Shown in pieces: positions 29,933-39,545 of a stretch of 64,000 nt of DNA. The translations under genes and the position numbers were made by a program. The number at the start of each line of letters is the position of its first letter. The stretch's first letter is position 1. Under the pieces are notes generated by a model. It was not told the DNA's origin. It made no database searches and worked only from the letters and a program-made list of their open reading frames with translations. The stretch spans positions 186,001 to 250,000 of the forward strand of contig JAGWBQ010000007.1 of NCBI GenBank assembly GCA_021295815.1, read 5' to 3'. This DNA is from Gemmatimonadota bacterium (GTDB taxonomy: Bacteria > Gemmatimonadota > Gemmatimonadetes > Longimicrobiales > Gaopeijiaceae).

Positions 29933-31111
29933 CTACCGCTTCCTCCCGGAGACGACGGGCACGACGAGGCGGGCACCCACCCGCAGGTAACGGGCCCGGA
30001 TGCCCGGGTTGGCGTCCTGGAGGTCGGTGACCGAAACTCCGTACTTCTCGGCTATCTCGCTCAAGGTGTCGCCGGGGCGGATCTCATGCTCGGTGAAGGT
30101 GACGCGCTCCTCGGGAGGGATGGCCCGGTAGGCCTCCCGGAAATCCGCGCCGCTTCCCTTGGGCACTCGGACCGAGCTGTTCCTTCTCGGGGGCGTCACG
30201 TCGCGTACGTACTTGGGATTGAGGCGGGCGATCTCTTCTTCCGTGGTGCCGGCGGCGCGGGCGATCACGTCGAACGAGGTGGCGTCCGGCACCTCGACCT
30301 CGTCGAACTCGAAGCGCCCGTTTCCCGTTCGCTGATAACCGTGCGAAGTCGGGCTGCCGGCGACGATCATGCCCGAGTAGAACTTGGCGACGAAGGACCG
30401 GGTCTCGCGGGGCAGGTGAGGTCGGATCACCCAGTAGAGCTCGTCGGAACGGGGGTGCAAAGGAGCGTGGGTGCGCAGCAGGCGGGCTACTCTGGTGGGG
30501 CCGCCGTTGTACGCCGCGAGAGCCAGCGCCCAGGAGTCGAAGCGACGGTGGAGATCGGAGAGAAAGCGCATGGCCGCGTGGGTTGCGGCGTAAGGGTCGC
30601 GGCGTTCGTCGACGAGGCGGTTCACCTCCAGACCGAGCGCTCGGGCCGTCGGCTCCATGAACTGCCAGAGCCCCACCGCGCTCGCCGGACTGACCGCGTC
30701 GGGCAGGTAGCAGCTCTCCAGGACCGGAAGGTAACGCAAGGACCTGGGGAGACCGTTGGCGACGAGTGCGGAGTCGACCATCGCCCCGAACCACTGAAAC
30801 CCTTCGATGCACCTGGGAAACCACTCGCTGGCAGGTCCCTTCCAGAAGTCGATGTAGGTCTCCACTTCGGCCCAGAACTCGGGGTTGCCTAGGAGCGGAG
30901 AATGAAAGATGGTGTCGCGGGGGTCTTCGACCGCCGGTTCCGGCTCGGAGAGAAAGGTGCCCCCGACGGGATAGGCGATCCCGACCGGTTCGACGTCGAC
31001 GGCCGGGGGCGGAACCGGGGGAGGGAAGGCCGGAAGCGAGGAGCATGCGCCCGCCGCGAACAAGACTGCGATCAGCAGCGCCGACCGTTGCGGGCGGTCT
31101 CCGTCGGTCAT
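29933..31111 (-). CDS. mltD: MltD-like lytic transglycosylase with LysM, lipoprotein
   Basis: 392 residues from the ATG at 31111, chosen because it gives a signal ending in AAGAC (lipobox) and an ATGA overlap with the upstream aminotransferase; the open frame starts at 31192. The SLT domain has the catalytic Glu in LPVLESCYLPDAVSP, then GLWQFMEPTARALGL and the ALAAYNGGPTRV motif. A degenerate LysM-like repeat (FDVIARAAGTTEEEIARLNP) precedes a good C-terminal LysM (IRPGDTLSEIAEKYGVSVTDLQDANP). It cleaves peptidoglycan glycan strands in the periplasm. Confidence 0.92.
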   Translation of the reverse strand: MTDGDRPQRSALLIAVLFAAGACSSLPAFPPPVPPPAVDVEPVGIAYPVGGTFLSEPEPAVEDPRDTIFHSPLLGNPEFWAEVETYIDFWKGPASEWFPRCIEGFQWFGAMVDSALVANGLPRSLRYLPVLESCYLPDAVSPASAVGLWQFMEPTARALGLEVNRLVDERRDPYAATHAAMRFLSDLHRRFDSWALALAAYNGGPTRVARLLRTHAPLHPRSDELYWVIRPHLPRETRSFVAKFYSGMIVAGSPTSHGYQRTGNGRFEFDEVEVPDATSFDVIARAAGTTEEEIARLNPKYVRDVTPPRRNSSVRVPKGSGADFREAYRAIPPEERVTFTEHEIRPGDTLSEIAEKYGVSVTDLQDANPGIRARYLRVGARLVVPVVSGRKR

Positions 31112-32223
31112 CCGAGGAGCGAGTCGATAGCGACCAGGAGGAGTTCGACGTTCCTTCGGGTGGCGCCCGATCCCATCGTCCCTATCCGCCATAGCTTGCC
31201 TGCGGCAGGTCCGAGACCGCCTCCGACCTCGATGCCGTGCTCACGAAGCAGGGCTTCCCGGAGGGGGCCCTCGGCACGCCCGTCGGGGAGCTCGGCGGAG
31301 GTGAGCTGGGGCAGCCGCGCTCCCTCCTGGGCGAAGAGCTTCCAGCCGCGTTCGGTCAGTTCTTCTTGCAGCAGCCCTCCGACCTCACTGTGTCGGGCGA
31401 AGCGCGCCTCTGTCCCTTCCTCATCGACCATGAGCAAGCTCTCGTGGAGAGCGTACATCATATTGATGGGAGCGGTGTGGTGGTAGCGCCGGGTCGAACC
31501 CTCGCCCACGTAGTCCGCGAGCAGCGCCGCGTCCATGTACCAGCTCTGGGCCGGCCGGTTGCGCCCGCGTACCCGCTCGAGCGCCTTGGCCGAGAATGCG
31601 ATGGGGGCGAGTCCGGGCGGGACGCCCAGGCACTTCTGCGTCCCGGAATACGCCACGTCGATGCGATTGGCCGCGAAATCGACAGGTACGCCGCCGAGAG
31701 AGGTGACGGTGTCGGCCACGAAGAGGGTGTCGGTGCCCGCGAGGAAATCCCCCACTTCGCGCAGAGGCTGATGGACGCCGGTCGAGGTCTCGGCGTGCAC
31801 GAGCGCGACCAGACGCGCGTCGGGTTCGGCCTTCACCGCCCTTAGGACCGCCTCGGGGTCGATGATCGATCCCCAAGGCGCTTTCACCGGGACGACCCGG
31901 GCACCCATGCGCTTCGCCATTTCGGCGAGGCGGGTGCCGAAGACCCCGTTGACGCCGATGACGGCGGTGTCTCCCGGTTCGAGCAGGTTGGCTAGCGAGG
32001 CTTCCTGGGCGCACGAGCCGGTCCCGGAGATCGGGAAGACCAGAGCGTCTTCCCCTGCCGCGAAGAGCTTACGCAGCCGGACGTTGACGTCGTCCATGAG
32101 GGCGAGAAACTGCGGGTCGAGATGACCCACGGTCGGACGCGAGAGCGCCTCGCGAATGCGGCTGGAAACCGGAGAAGGGCCGGGTCCCAGAAGAAGACGG
32201 GCCTCGAAATCGGAGCTCCGCAT
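31108..32223 (-). CDS. Alanine-glyoxylate / serine-pyruvate type aminotransferase (class V)
   Basis: 371 residues. Class V PLP enzyme: N-terminal LLLGPGPSPVSSRIREAL, the cofactor region ISGTGSCAQEASLANLLEPGD, VHAETSTGVHQPLREVG, FVADTVTSLGGVPVDF and the PLP-lysine site YSGTQKCLGVPPGL. These fit the serine-pyruvate/alanine-glyoxylate aminotransferase group, acting in glyoxylate or serine metabolism. The exact amino donor cannot be read from sequence. It overlaps the transglycosylase gene by 4 bases, although no functional link is evident. Confidence 0.9.
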   Translation of the reverse strand: MRSSDFEARLLLGPGPSPVSSRIREALSRPTVGHLDPQFLALMDDVNVRLRKLFAAGEDALVFPISGTGSCAQEASLANLLEPGDTAVIGVNGVFGTRLAEMAKRMGARVVPVKAPWGSIIDPEAVLRAVKAEPDARLVALVHAETSTGVHQPLREVGDFLAGTDTLFVADTVTSLGGVPVDFAANRIDVAYSGTQKCLGVPPGLAPIAFSAKALERVRGRNRPAQSWYMDAALLADYVGEGSTRRYHHTAPINMMYALHESLLMVDEEGTEARFARHSEVGGLLQEELTERGWKLFAQEGARLPQLTSAELPDGRAEGPLREALLREHGIEVGGGLGPAAGKLWRIGTMGSGATRRNVELLLVAIDSLLG

Positions 32224-32280
32224 GGGATGAGTTTGGAAGGGAAGACGACCGGGGCCTGAGGTTCGCCCGGGAACCGGATT

Positions 32281-32307
32281 AATCTAACGAAGGGCGCCGC
32301 ATTCCAA
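32281..32307 (-). promoter_or_regulatory. Possible promoter for the aminotransferase operon
   Basis: On the minus strand TTGGAA (32307-32302), a 15-base spacer and TAGATT (32286-32281) precede the ATG at 32223 by about 58 bases. Both boxes match 4 of 6 positions; the spacer is short. The remaining bases to moaC at 32478 show nothing else. Confidence 0.28.
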
Positions 32308-32477
32308 GGGCTGAGCTCCTGGGATCCTCACATTGGACTGCGAGGTCGTCCGCCGTGCTCGGATCTGCTCCCCTTGCGACGAGTTTCAGCGGTGGCGCGG
32401 CAGGTGCGCTGCCGCGCACCGAGTTCCGAGATCCCGCGTCCGGGAAAGCGGAAGGCGGTGCGACGAAAAAGGGCGCT

Positions 32478-32951
32478 TCATCGCTCCCACACTCCGGAGC
32501 GCCCTCCCTGCTTCCTCTCCAGCCTCACGCGCTCGATCTCCATGCCGCGATCCACGGCCTTGGCCATGTCGTAGGCGGTGAGCAACGCGACCGAGACTGC
32601 GGCGAGGGCTTCCATTTCGACGCCGGTGGCGGCCGCGACGGTGACCTCGGCCCTGGCCTGCAGCCCGGGAAGGGCGGGATCGGCCTCGACGACCACGCGC
32701 GCGTTCACCTGAGGAAGCGCGTGACAGAGAGGAATCAGATCCGCCGTCCGCTTCGCGGCCATCACTCCGGCGATTTCCGCAGTGGTCGTCACGCTTCCCT
32801 TGGTGTTCTTTCCGGAGAGGATGTGTTCCAGCGTCGCGGGGTTCATCCTGAGTCGTCCGGTTGCTACCGCCGTACGTCGGGTCTCGCTCTTCTTCGAGAC
32901 ATCGACCATGCGCGCCCGACCGCCGCTTTCGATGTGGGTGAGCTTTCTCAT
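32478..32951 (-). CDS. moaC: Cyclic pyranopterin monophosphate synthase
   Basis: 157 residues. Second step of molybdenum cofactor synthesis, with cyclic pyranopterin monophosphate as product. Family signatures: MVDVSKKSETRRTAVATG at the N-terminus, GKNTKGSVTTTAEIAGVMAAKRTADLIPLCHALP, TGVEMEALAAVSVALLTAYDMAK and the catalytic lysine/aspartate region. It begins one base after the holB stop and is the last gene of the long mfd-to-moaC cluster. The partner moaA is not in the window. Confidence 0.96.
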   Translation of the reverse strand: MRKLTHIESGGRARMVDVSKKSETRRTAVATGRLRMNPATLEHILSGKNTKGSVTTTAEIAGVMAAKRTADLIPLCHALPQVNARVVVEADPALPGLQARAEVTVAAATGVEMEALAAVSVALLTAYDMAKAVDRGMEIERVRLERKQGGRSGVWER

Positions 32952-32952
32952 G

Positions 32953-34182
32953 TCATGCTCCGGCTCGGGGACGCGCGGGAGTTCGTGCCGCGCTGCGGGT
33001 CAGGGCGAGAAGAAGTCCGTAGATGGCGAGCTGCGGGTTGACGTTGCCCTTCAGCAGCTCTCGCGCTTGGGAGACGTGGTCGCAGGCGTCGGCCACGTCG
33101 GATGGCAGGATGCCGGTACGCTCGACCACCCGTTCGAGTCGGTCCAGGGAGTCCCGGTTCCAGATCTGCTCCGGCGCACCGGTGCCGACCGCTCCCAGGT
33201 CGCGCAGCCACTCCTCGACGAAGGAGAGCAGGAGGTCGTGGTTCGTGCCCTGCCTGGGGCCGAAGCCGAGGACGGACTTGTAGACCCGGCCCAGATTCGG
33301 TCGTGGGAAGCAGCCGTCCCGGCGTCCGGATCCGTCGGCTTCGAGCCGGCGCATCTCGACGACTCCGGCGAGGGCGGAACCCACCAGTCCGAAGGCTTCC
33401 TGACGCACGGTTTCCAGCTCGCCCGGCTCGCCGTCCCTCTCCAGAAAACCGAGCGCCCGCCCGATCGAGCCTCTCGAGAGCGCGGCGGCCTTTTCGACCT
33501 CGTCCGCCGAGCTGTCGGAGCGCTCGCGGAGGAAGTCGGCTACCGAAGAGATCGGCAGCGGAGCGAGGGTGATGGGAACGGTGCGGGACCGGATGGTAGG
33601 GAGCAGTCCGGCCGGTTCTGACGAGGTGAGGATGAACCTGCACGGACCCGGCGGCTCCTCGAGTACCTTGAGCAAGGCGTTTCCGGCTTCCTGGCCGGCC
33701 TCCTGCGGGACCAGTCGCTCCGCTTCGCCAATGACGAAGACGTGCTCGCCCCCCAACGCCGGCCGTTGCGTCGACGCTGAGCGGATGCGCCGAACCGCCG
33801 CCAGATAGATGGCTCCTGCCGGAGGAGCGGTGGGGTAGAGCGGTTTGGACCGTCTTTCGGCGAGGACCTCCGCGCGCGCCTCTTCCAACGCGTCGGCCAG
33901 ACGGTCCGGTCTTGTGGCGCGCGGCCTGGGCAGCGGGAAGTGCCAGTGCATATCGGGATGCTGGAGAGATACCGACATCGAGCAGCCTGGGCAGCTTCCG
34001 CAAGGTCCGGCGTCCCCCGGGGTTTCGCAGAGGACCAGTTGACCGACCCAGAGAGCGAGCCGCTGCTTGCCCACTCCCGGCGGACCGCTTACCAGCAGCG
34101 CTGCGGGCAAGGCGCCGTCGCCGAGTGCCCGAACGACCGCCCGGCGAGTCTCCTCGTGCCCTTCGAGGGGGAGCAGGCTCAA
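32953..34182 (-). CDS. holB: DNA polymerase III delta-prime subunit
   Basis: 409 residues, longer than the E. coli protein. AAA+ clamp-loader fold: a P-loop-like GPPGVGKQ where Ser/Thr is replaced by Gln, a common loss in delta-prime; the zinc module Cys-x8-Cys-x2-Cys-x2-Cys (CETPGDAGPCGSCPGC); VFVIGEAERLVPQEAGQEAGNALLKVLEEPP and the SRT arginine-finger motif (TIRSRTVPITLAPL). The C-terminal helical domain follows. It is 67 bases after the EnvC-like gene and 1 base before moaC. Confidence 0.9.
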   Translation of the reverse strand: MSLLPLEGHEETRRAVVRALGDGALPAALLVSGPPGVGKQRLALWVGQLVLCETPGDAGPCGSCPGCSMSVSLQHPDMHWHFPLPRPRATRPDRLADALEEARAEVLAERRSKPLYPTAPPAGAIYLAAVRRIRSASTQRPALGGEHVFVIGEAERLVPQEAGQEAGNALLKVLEEPPGPCRFILTSSEPAGLLPTIRSRTVPITLAPLPISSVADFLRERSDSSADEVEKAAALSRGSIGRALGFLERDGEPGELETVRQEAFGLVGSALAGVVEMRRLEADGSGRRDGCFPRPNLGRVYKSVLGFGPRQGTNHDLLLSFVEEWLRDLGAVGTGAPEQIWNRDSLDRLERVVERTGILPSDVADACDHVSQARELLKGNVNPQLAIYGLLLALTRSAARTPARPRAGA

Positions 34183-34249
34183 CTCGCGATCTCCACACCA
34201 GACTTGCGGCGACCGGCCTCGGCCTCCGTTGTCGAGCCTCGTCGCACCG

Positions 34250-35620
34250 TCATTCTCCGCCGCGCAGCCACTGCAGGGGATCCTCGGCTATGGGCGCACC
34301 GCCGTTGGAGGATGCCCAGAGCTGAAATTCGAGGTGCGGTCCTTCCTGGGTCTCGGCGCCTCCGACCGTGCCGACTCGCTCGCCCGCGCTCACGCTCCGG
34401 CCTTGGAAGGCGTCTATGTCGCGGAGGTAGAGGTACAGGGAGTAGACGCCGCCGCCATGGTTTACGACCACGGTGGGACCGTATCCCTCGAAGCGGCCCG
34501 CAAGCTCGATCCGACCGTCGGCGACCGCCCGCACCGGAGCTCCGAGGATGGCCCCGATTCCCACTCCGGAGCGGCGCAGCACCGTGCCGTCCTCGCGACT
34601 CTCCCTCCCGAACCCGTAGATGATCTCGCCCTCGAGCGGCCAGGGAAGGGTGCCCGCGTCCCGCCGAGTGACGAAGGGACCGGCCTCGGTCACGTCGGCC
34701 GCGGTCGAGTCGTCGGCGGATTCCGCGGAATCCGGTCCGGAACCGACGCTTCCGTTCTCTGTCCGCGCCTCCTCCTCTGTCCGTGCCGCTGCAAGCTGGG
34801 CCGCCTGCTCGCGGGCCCGATGCCGGGTCTCGAGATCTTCCACCAGCGCCACGATGCGTTCTTCGTCCGCAGTGAGCTCCGCAATACGCGTGCGAGCTCC
34901 ACCCTCGCGGCTGCGGTAGGCGGAGACCACCAGCTCGCGTTCCCTTTCCTCGGCGACTAGCCGGGCCTCCTCGGCGAGCAATTCCTCCTTGAGCTCGAGC
35001 AGTTGAGCGAGCTCGGCGGCCGCCATCGCCGAGTCCGAGCGCAGCCGGTACTCCAGCCCCTCCACCCGGTCTACCAGGGCTCGGTCGCTCTCCGCCATAT
35101 GACGCATGTACCGGTAGCGGGTGACGAGGTCGGAAGGGGACGACGCGCCGACAACGGCTCGGAGCGCGGTGAACGGTCCGGCCTTGTAGATGGACCGCAG
35201 CCTGTTCCCGAGGATGTCGCGCGCCTCCAGGAGTCTGTCACGGGTGCGGGTGAGTTCGGTCTCGTTCTCGCTCACGGCGAGCGCAGCCGCTTCCTCCTGG
35301 TCCTGGAGCTCGGCCAACACGGCCCGCGAAGCCGATATGCGACGTTCGACGTTCGCAAGTTCGGTCGCGGCGTCCCGGAGAGACTCCCCCAGGCCGATGG
35401 CCTCCTCCTCCAGTCGTGTCCGTTCGGCTCGCAGGCTCGCCAGGCGGCGCTGCGACGCGGCGACCTCGTCGGCCAGCGAGGTCTGGGCGACGAGCGATCC
35501 GCCCACAATGCCGGACGACGCCAGGACGAGGCCGAACGTTACGGTAACCCTGGGGACGCGGCGGTTTGCCAGGTTCCGAGTCCGCGCCGCTCGGCCCGCC
35601 GACCGCCGCGCCGCGGTCAC
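34250..35620 (-). CDS. envC: EnvC-like murein hydrolase activator with degenerate LytM domain
   Basis: 456 residues from a GTG at 35620 that overlaps the ftsX stop (GTGA); the ORF is open to 35725 within ftsX. A signal/anchor helix (VTVTFGLVLASSGIVGGS) is followed by a long coiled coil (about 50-300, rich in Glu/Arg/Ala heptads) and a C-terminal M23/LytM domain. Every metal ligand of M23 looks replaced: the HxxxD site reads RSGVGIG, the mid-domain LYAHL reads LYLYL, and the terminal HxH reads HLE. This matches EnvC, which binds FtsX and activates amidases without hydrolysing peptidoglycan. Gene order ftsE-ftsX-envC supports that. Confidence 0.88.
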   Translation of the reverse strand: MTAARRSAGRAARTRNLANRRVPRVTVTFGLVLASSGIVGGSLVAQTSLADEVAASQRRLASLRAERTRLEEEAIGLGESLRDAATELANVERRISASRAVLAELQDQEEAAALAVSENETELTRTRDRLLEARDILGNRLRSIYKAGPFTALRAVVGASSPSDLVTRYRYMRHMAESDRALVDRVEGLEYRLRSDSAMAAAELAQLLELKEELLAEEARLVAEERERELVVSAYRSREGGARTRIAELTADEERIVALVEDLETRHRAREQAAQLAAARTEEEARTENGSVGSGPDSAESADDSTAADVTEAGPFVTRRDAGTLPWPLEGEIIYGFGRESREDGTVLRRSGVGIGAILGAPVRAVADGRIELAGRFEGYGPTVVVNHGGGVYSLYLYLRDIDAFQGRSVSAGERVGTVGGAETQEGPHLEFQLWASSNGGAPIAEDPLQWLRGGE

Positions 35621-36483
35621 GAGGCGGGTTCCTCCAGTCTGCCCCGGATCGCGATCAGACTCGACGCGACTCCAAAGACCGCGGAGGCGGCGAGCCCGCC
35701 TGCGGCCCACTCCACCGCCATCCACTCCAAAGGAAAGAGGAGGCGCAACGTGGCCTGGTAGGCGCCCCAGGTGAGCAGAAACGCCAGCCCGCCGCCCGTG
35801 ATCCCGACCAGAGCCCCCTCCACCAGGAACGGGCTGCGTACGAATCTGTCGCGAGCTCCCACGAGCCGCATGACGTAGATCTCGTCGCGGCGGGAGAAGA
35901 TGACGACGCGAAGAGCGGAAGCCGTGATCAGTGCCGCGACAACGGATAAAACGACCCCGAGGGCCGCAGCCGCGACCGCGGCGAGACTCCGGAGCTCCGA
36001 GAGCGCGGCGATCAGGTCGTCACCTTGATCGGCGTCCTCCACGAGGGGGTAGGCGAGGGCGACGGCTCGGACCCGGTCGGCTGCCGCCGCCGCTCCGTCG
36101 CCCGGCCGAATCGATATCTCTAGCGACCGGGGGAGCGGGTTCGCTCCGTCGAGCGATCCGAAGACGTCCTCGAAGCCTGGAAAGTCCTCGAGCGCTCGCC
36201 GGCGAGCGTCCTCCTTGGAGACGAAATCAACTCCGGTCACCTCGGTCCGAGCGCCGATCTCGTCTCGGATCCGATCGATTTCGTCCGTGCTCGCATCGTC
36301 GCTCAGGAAGAGCACGACCTCCATCTCCTCCGCGACCGCCCCGAGCTGGACGTTCAGGTTGTGAACCGCAAGACCGAAGATCCCGAGAACGAAGAAGGCC
36401 AGTCCGATCATCAGCGCGGCGGTTCCGGAGAGCAGCGGGGCTCGCCTGATGCCGCCGACCGCCTCGACGAGAACGCGTATCAC
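35617..36483 (-). CDS. ftsX: Cell division ABC transporter permease FtsX
   Basis: 288 residues with the FtsX layout: a membrane helix near the N-terminus (LMIGLAFFVLGIFGLAV), a periplasmic loop (about 45-160, VEVVLFLSDDASTDEIDRIR...VDFVSKEDARRRALEDFP) and three C-terminal helices. The loop is the expected docking site for the EnvC-like protein coded next. It overlaps ftsE by 4 bases upstream and the envC-like gene by 4 downstream. With FtsE it couples division-site ATP hydrolysis to peptidoglycan cleavage. Confidence 0.94.
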   Translation of the reverse strand: MIRVLVEAVGGIRRAPLLSGTAALMIGLAFFVLGIFGLAVHNLNVQLGAVAEEMEVVLFLSDDASTDEIDRIRDEIGARTEVTGVDFVSKEDARRRALEDFPGFEDVFGSLDGANPLPRSLEISIRPGDGAAAAADRVRAVALAYPLVEDADQGDDLIAALSELRSLAAVAAAALGVVLSVVAALITASALRVVIFSRRDEIYVMRLVGARDRFVRSPFLVEGALVGITGGGLAFLLTWGAYQATLRLLFPLEWMAVEWAAGGLAASAVFGVASSLIAIRGRLEEPAS

Positions 36484-37142
36484 TCCCCCTCCACCAGCTC
36501 GCCGTGACTGAGGACGAAACGACGGGCCTCGGCGATGCGGGCCATGATGTCGAGGTCATGCGTCGCCATCAGCACCGTGGTGCCCGCCGCGTTGATATCG
36601 GAGAAGATCTCCAATATGCCGTCGGTCGCTCGTCGGTCGAGATTTCCCGTGGGCTCGTCGGCTAGGAGGACGTGAGGTTCGCCTGCCAGGGCACGGGCGA
36701 TGCAGACCCGCTGGCGTTCCCCTCCGGAGAGCTCGTGGACGAGTGCGCCCGCCTTTGGCGCCAGCCCGACCTGGGTCAGAATATGCTGGGCCCGCGGGCG
36801 GATCTCGCGACGCGGGGCGTCCATGACCCGGAGCACGAAGACGATGTTGTCGATGGCGCTTCGGTTCGGGAGCAGCCGAAAGTCCTGGAATACGAACCCG
36901 ATGCGTCTCCGAACTTGCCAGAGGTTTTTCCTGGTGACCCGGTCGGAGTGGAATCCGGCCGCAAGGACCTCGCCGGAAGTCGGGCGTTCGGCCATGTGCA
37001 CCAGTCTCATGGCCGTCGACTTGCCCGAGCCCGAGTGGCCGGTTAGAAACGCGAACTCGCCTTTCTCGACCGTGAAGCTCACGTCGCGGAGTGCACACTT
37101 GCGCTCCCCGTACTCCTTGCGGACCCGCCGAAGCTCGATCAT
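36480..37142 (-). CDS. ftsE: Cell division ATP-binding protein FtsE
   Basis: 220 residues. ABC ATPase: Walker A GHSGSGKST, Q-loop region IGFVFQDFRLLPN, signature LSGGERQRVCIARAL, Walker B VLLADEPTGNLD and H-loop MATHD. The family N-terminus (MIELRRVRKEYG) is complete. It overlaps pdxA (upstream) and ftsX (downstream) by 4 bases each, so the division genes are translationally coupled to a vitamin B6 gene. Confidence 0.95.
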   Translation of the reverse strand: MIELRRVRKEYGERKCALRDVSFTVEKGEFAFLTGHSGSGKSTAMRLVHMAERPTSGEVLAAGFHSDRVTRKNLWQVRRRIGFVFQDFRLLPNRSAIDNIVFVLRVMDAPRREIRPRAQHILTQVGLAPKAGALVHELSGGERQRVCIARALAGEPHVLLADEPTGNLDRRATDGILEIFSDINAAGTTVLMATHDLDIMARIAEARRFVLSHGELVEGE

Positions 37143-38146
37143 GCCGAAAGGGCAGGTGAAGGTGCCGACCCGTGGGGCCGGGCGACCGAGGGCGATGCGC
37201 CCGAACGCGGTCGGGCGAGTCTCGCAGCCAGCTCCAGGGCCTCACGCATAGAACCCGGATCGGCCTGCCCCGTCCCGGCGATGTCGAAGGCGGTCCCGTG
37301 GTCGGGAGAGGTCCTGACGAAGGGTATCCCGAGGGTGACGTTCACGCCCTTGCCGAAGGCTGCGGTCTTGAAGGCCGCCATCCCGACGTCGTGATAGGGC
37401 GCCACCACCGCGTCGAATTCGCCCGCCAGGGCTCGGACAAAGACGGTGTCCGCGCTGATCGGACCGCGGACCTCGGCCCCCAGGTGTCGGAGTCGGTCGA
37501 GGGCGGGAGCGTAGACATCCTCCTCTTCGTTGCCGAAGATGCCGCCGTCCGAAGCGTGGGGGTTCAGTGAGCAGAGGGCGATCCGCGGTCGGTCGATCTT
37601 CCAGCGTTCCCCGAGCTCACGGCTCAGAAGAAGACTCTGCGAGACGAGGAGTTCGCTCGTGACCAGTCCGGGCACGTCGGCGAGCGGATGGTGAGTGGTG
37701 GCGAGCAGCACCCGAAGAGGTGAGCGCCCCGGAATCTCTTCAGCGGCCATCAGCATTCCGACCTCGCCCGCTCCCGAGAGCTCGCACAGGAACTCGGTGT
37801 GGCCGGGATGACGAAGACCGGCAGCCCTGAGGGAGGGCTTGTGGACCGGAGCCGTGACCACGGCGTCCTGCCTGCCGGCGAGGATGTCGGAGACCGCCCG
37901 TACGATCGCCTCCACAGCGACCGCGCCGGCCCCCCGGTCTTGGGAGTAGTCTAAATCCCTGTTGCAGACCGGGATGAAGCCGCAGCCTTCAGGTGCTTGC
38001 ACCGCGAACGGCTTCGGCCCGTAAAAGGTGATCGCCGAGCGGGCGAACGATCCGGTCCGAACTGCGGCGAACGAGACCTCGGGTCCGATCCCTCGTGGAT
38101 CCCCGAGCGTGACCGCGACCCGAGCCGACGAAGTCACGGGAGCCAT
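37139..38146 (-). CDS. pdxA: 4-Hydroxythreonine-4-phosphate dehydrogenase
   Basis: 335 residues. Step in de novo pyridoxal phosphate synthesis (DXP-dependent route). Landmarks: TLGDPRGIGPEVSFAA, TAPVHKPSLRAAGLRHPGHTEFL (metal-binding His), LNPHASDGGIFGNEEE (second metal site), ADTVFVRALAGEFDAVVAPYHDVGMAAFK and the C-terminal FVRTSPDHGTAFDIAG. All expected motifs are intact. It sits 9 bases after surA. Confidence 0.95.
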   Translation of the reverse strand: MAPVTSSARVAVTLGDPRGIGPEVSFAAVRTGSFARSAITFYGPKPFAVQAPEGCGFIPVCNRDLDYSQDRGAGAVAVEAIVRAVSDILAGRQDAVVTAPVHKPSLRAAGLRHPGHTEFLCELSGAGEVGMLMAAEEIPGRSPLRVLLATTHHPLADVPGLVTSELLVSQSLLLSRELGERWKIDRPRIALCSLNPHASDGGIFGNEEEDVYAPALDRLRHLGAEVRGPISADTVFVRALAGEFDAVVAPYHDVGMAAFKTAAFGKGVNVTLGIPFVRTSPDHGTAFDIAGTGQADPGSMREALELAARLARPRSGASPSVARPHGSAPSPALSA

Positions 38147-38155
38147 GTGCGCACT

Positions 38156-39508
38156 CTACCGGCGCAGAATCTCGATGTGGGTTCGGGCGCGCAGGTCTTC
38201 GAGAATCGCTTCGATCTGACGTTCCTGGGTAAGCTGTTCGGAGATCTGGGCGCGGAGATCGTCGAAGGTGTACGCACCGGCTTCGCGCACACCCGTGACC
38301 TTGACGACCGCCATCCGGTTCTCGCCCTGGGCCGTTCGGTAGGTAACGGGTCCCAATACGTCCCCCTCGACCGCTGTCCGGAGCACATCGTAGCCGGGGG
38401 GAAGGCTGGAGAGCTGCGGAACCGGGACGGTGAGCGAGTCCGGCGCTTCAGGATCGGAGTACTGTGCAAAGAGCTCGTTGATCGGAGTCCCGGCTCGGGC
38501 TTCGGCAGCCACCAGGTCGGCCGTCTCGGCGGCACCGGTCATGTCGTCGGCGCTGACCTCGGGGCGGATGAGTATGTGCCGGGCGCGCCTCTCGCCAGGT
38601 CGGATGCGGTCGAGCCGGATAACGTGAAAGCCGAACTGGGTTTCGATCACCTCGCTTATCTCGTCCTCGTTCATAGCGAAGACCGCTTCGTCGAACTCCG
38701 CCACCATCCCTCCGCGTCTGAACCACCCCAGGTCACCGCCCGAAGCCGCCGAGCCCGGGTCCTGGGAATGAGCGACCGCCAGCGAGTCGAAGGGTTCGCC
38801 CTGGAGCGCCCTCAGACGGAGATCGACCGCTTCCGCCCGGGCCGCGACCACTGCCGAGTCGGAAGGCGCGGGCGAGATCACCACCTGCCTGAAGGTTATG
38901 AGCTTGGGCCTCTGATCGAGCGAGCCGCGCATGGTCTCGAAAGCCTCGAGAAGATCGGCCTCCCGTAACACCGGCTGCGAGGCGTTGCGAAGGCGAACCC
39001 CGAGGAAGGCCTGCCTCACCTGCTGTTGGGCGATCTGCGAGCGGGTCATGTCTCTGTATTCCGCGAGGGTCATTCCCTCTTGGGCAAGAGCCTGCTGGAG
39101 GCTCGCCTGGCCGCCGAAGCGTTGGATGACGGCGTCGATCTCCTCCGTCGTGCGTTCCTCGATGACCTCGCTCGGTATCCGGACGAGAGAGTCGAGGTCG
39201 GCTGCGACCAGGATCAGCGTGAGATTCACCAGGTTGTCGAGAATCCGCCCTCTGAGCTCGTCGAGCTCGGCACCCGGCTCCGGGACTTCGACGGCGCCCA
39301 TCACCCGAAGGCGTTCGACCTCCTCGTCGATCTGACTTTGGAGGATGGCGGAGTCTCCTACGAAGGCGACCACTCGGTCCACGACGTCGCTACCGCCAAG
39401 GCCGAGCTGAAGAGCTGCGGCCTCGGGCGGGGCGAGAAGGGCGAGGGCCCAGACGACCGGCATGAGTCGGGCGGGTGTCCCGGGTAGAGAAAGAGTCATG
39501 GTAACCAT
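38156..39508 (-). CDS. surA: Periplasmic peptidyl-prolyl isomerase/chaperone SurA
   Basis: 450 residues. A signal peptide ([17 protein letters not shown]) precedes the SurA N-terminal chaperone region ([26 protein letters not shown]). A parvulin domain follows at about 190-290 ([53 protein letters not shown]) and a second, more degenerate one at about 295-400 ([24 protein letters not shown]). SurA escorts outer-membrane barrel proteins across the periplasm. It lies 37 bases after a second parvulin gene and 9 bases before pdxA, an order seen in many Gram-negatives (surA-pdxA). Confidence 0.92.
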   Translation of the reverse strand: MVTMTLSLPGTPARLMPVVWALALLAPPEAAALQLGLGGSDVVDRVVAFVGDSAILQSQIDEEVERLRVMGAVEVPEPGAELDELRGRILDNLVNLTLILVAADLDSLVRIPSEVIEERTTEEIDAVIQRFGGQASLQQALAQEGMTLAEYRDMTRSQIAQQQVRQAFLGVRLRNASQPVLREADLLEAFETMRGSLDQRPKLITFRQVVISPAPSDSAVVAARAEAVDLRLRALQGEPFDSLAVAHSQDPGSAASGGDLGWFRRGGMVAEFDEAVFAMNEDEISEVIETQFGFHVIRLDRIRPGERRARHILIRPEVSADDMTGAAETADLVAAEARAGTPINELFAQYSDPEAPDSLTVPVPQLSSLPPGYDVLRTAVEGDVLGPVTYRTAQGENRMAVVKVTGVREAGAYTFDDLRAQISEQLTQERQIEAILEDLRARTHIEILRR

Positions 39509-39545
39509 TACACCGCCGGACCGTTCCGGCGTTCCGCAGGTCGGC

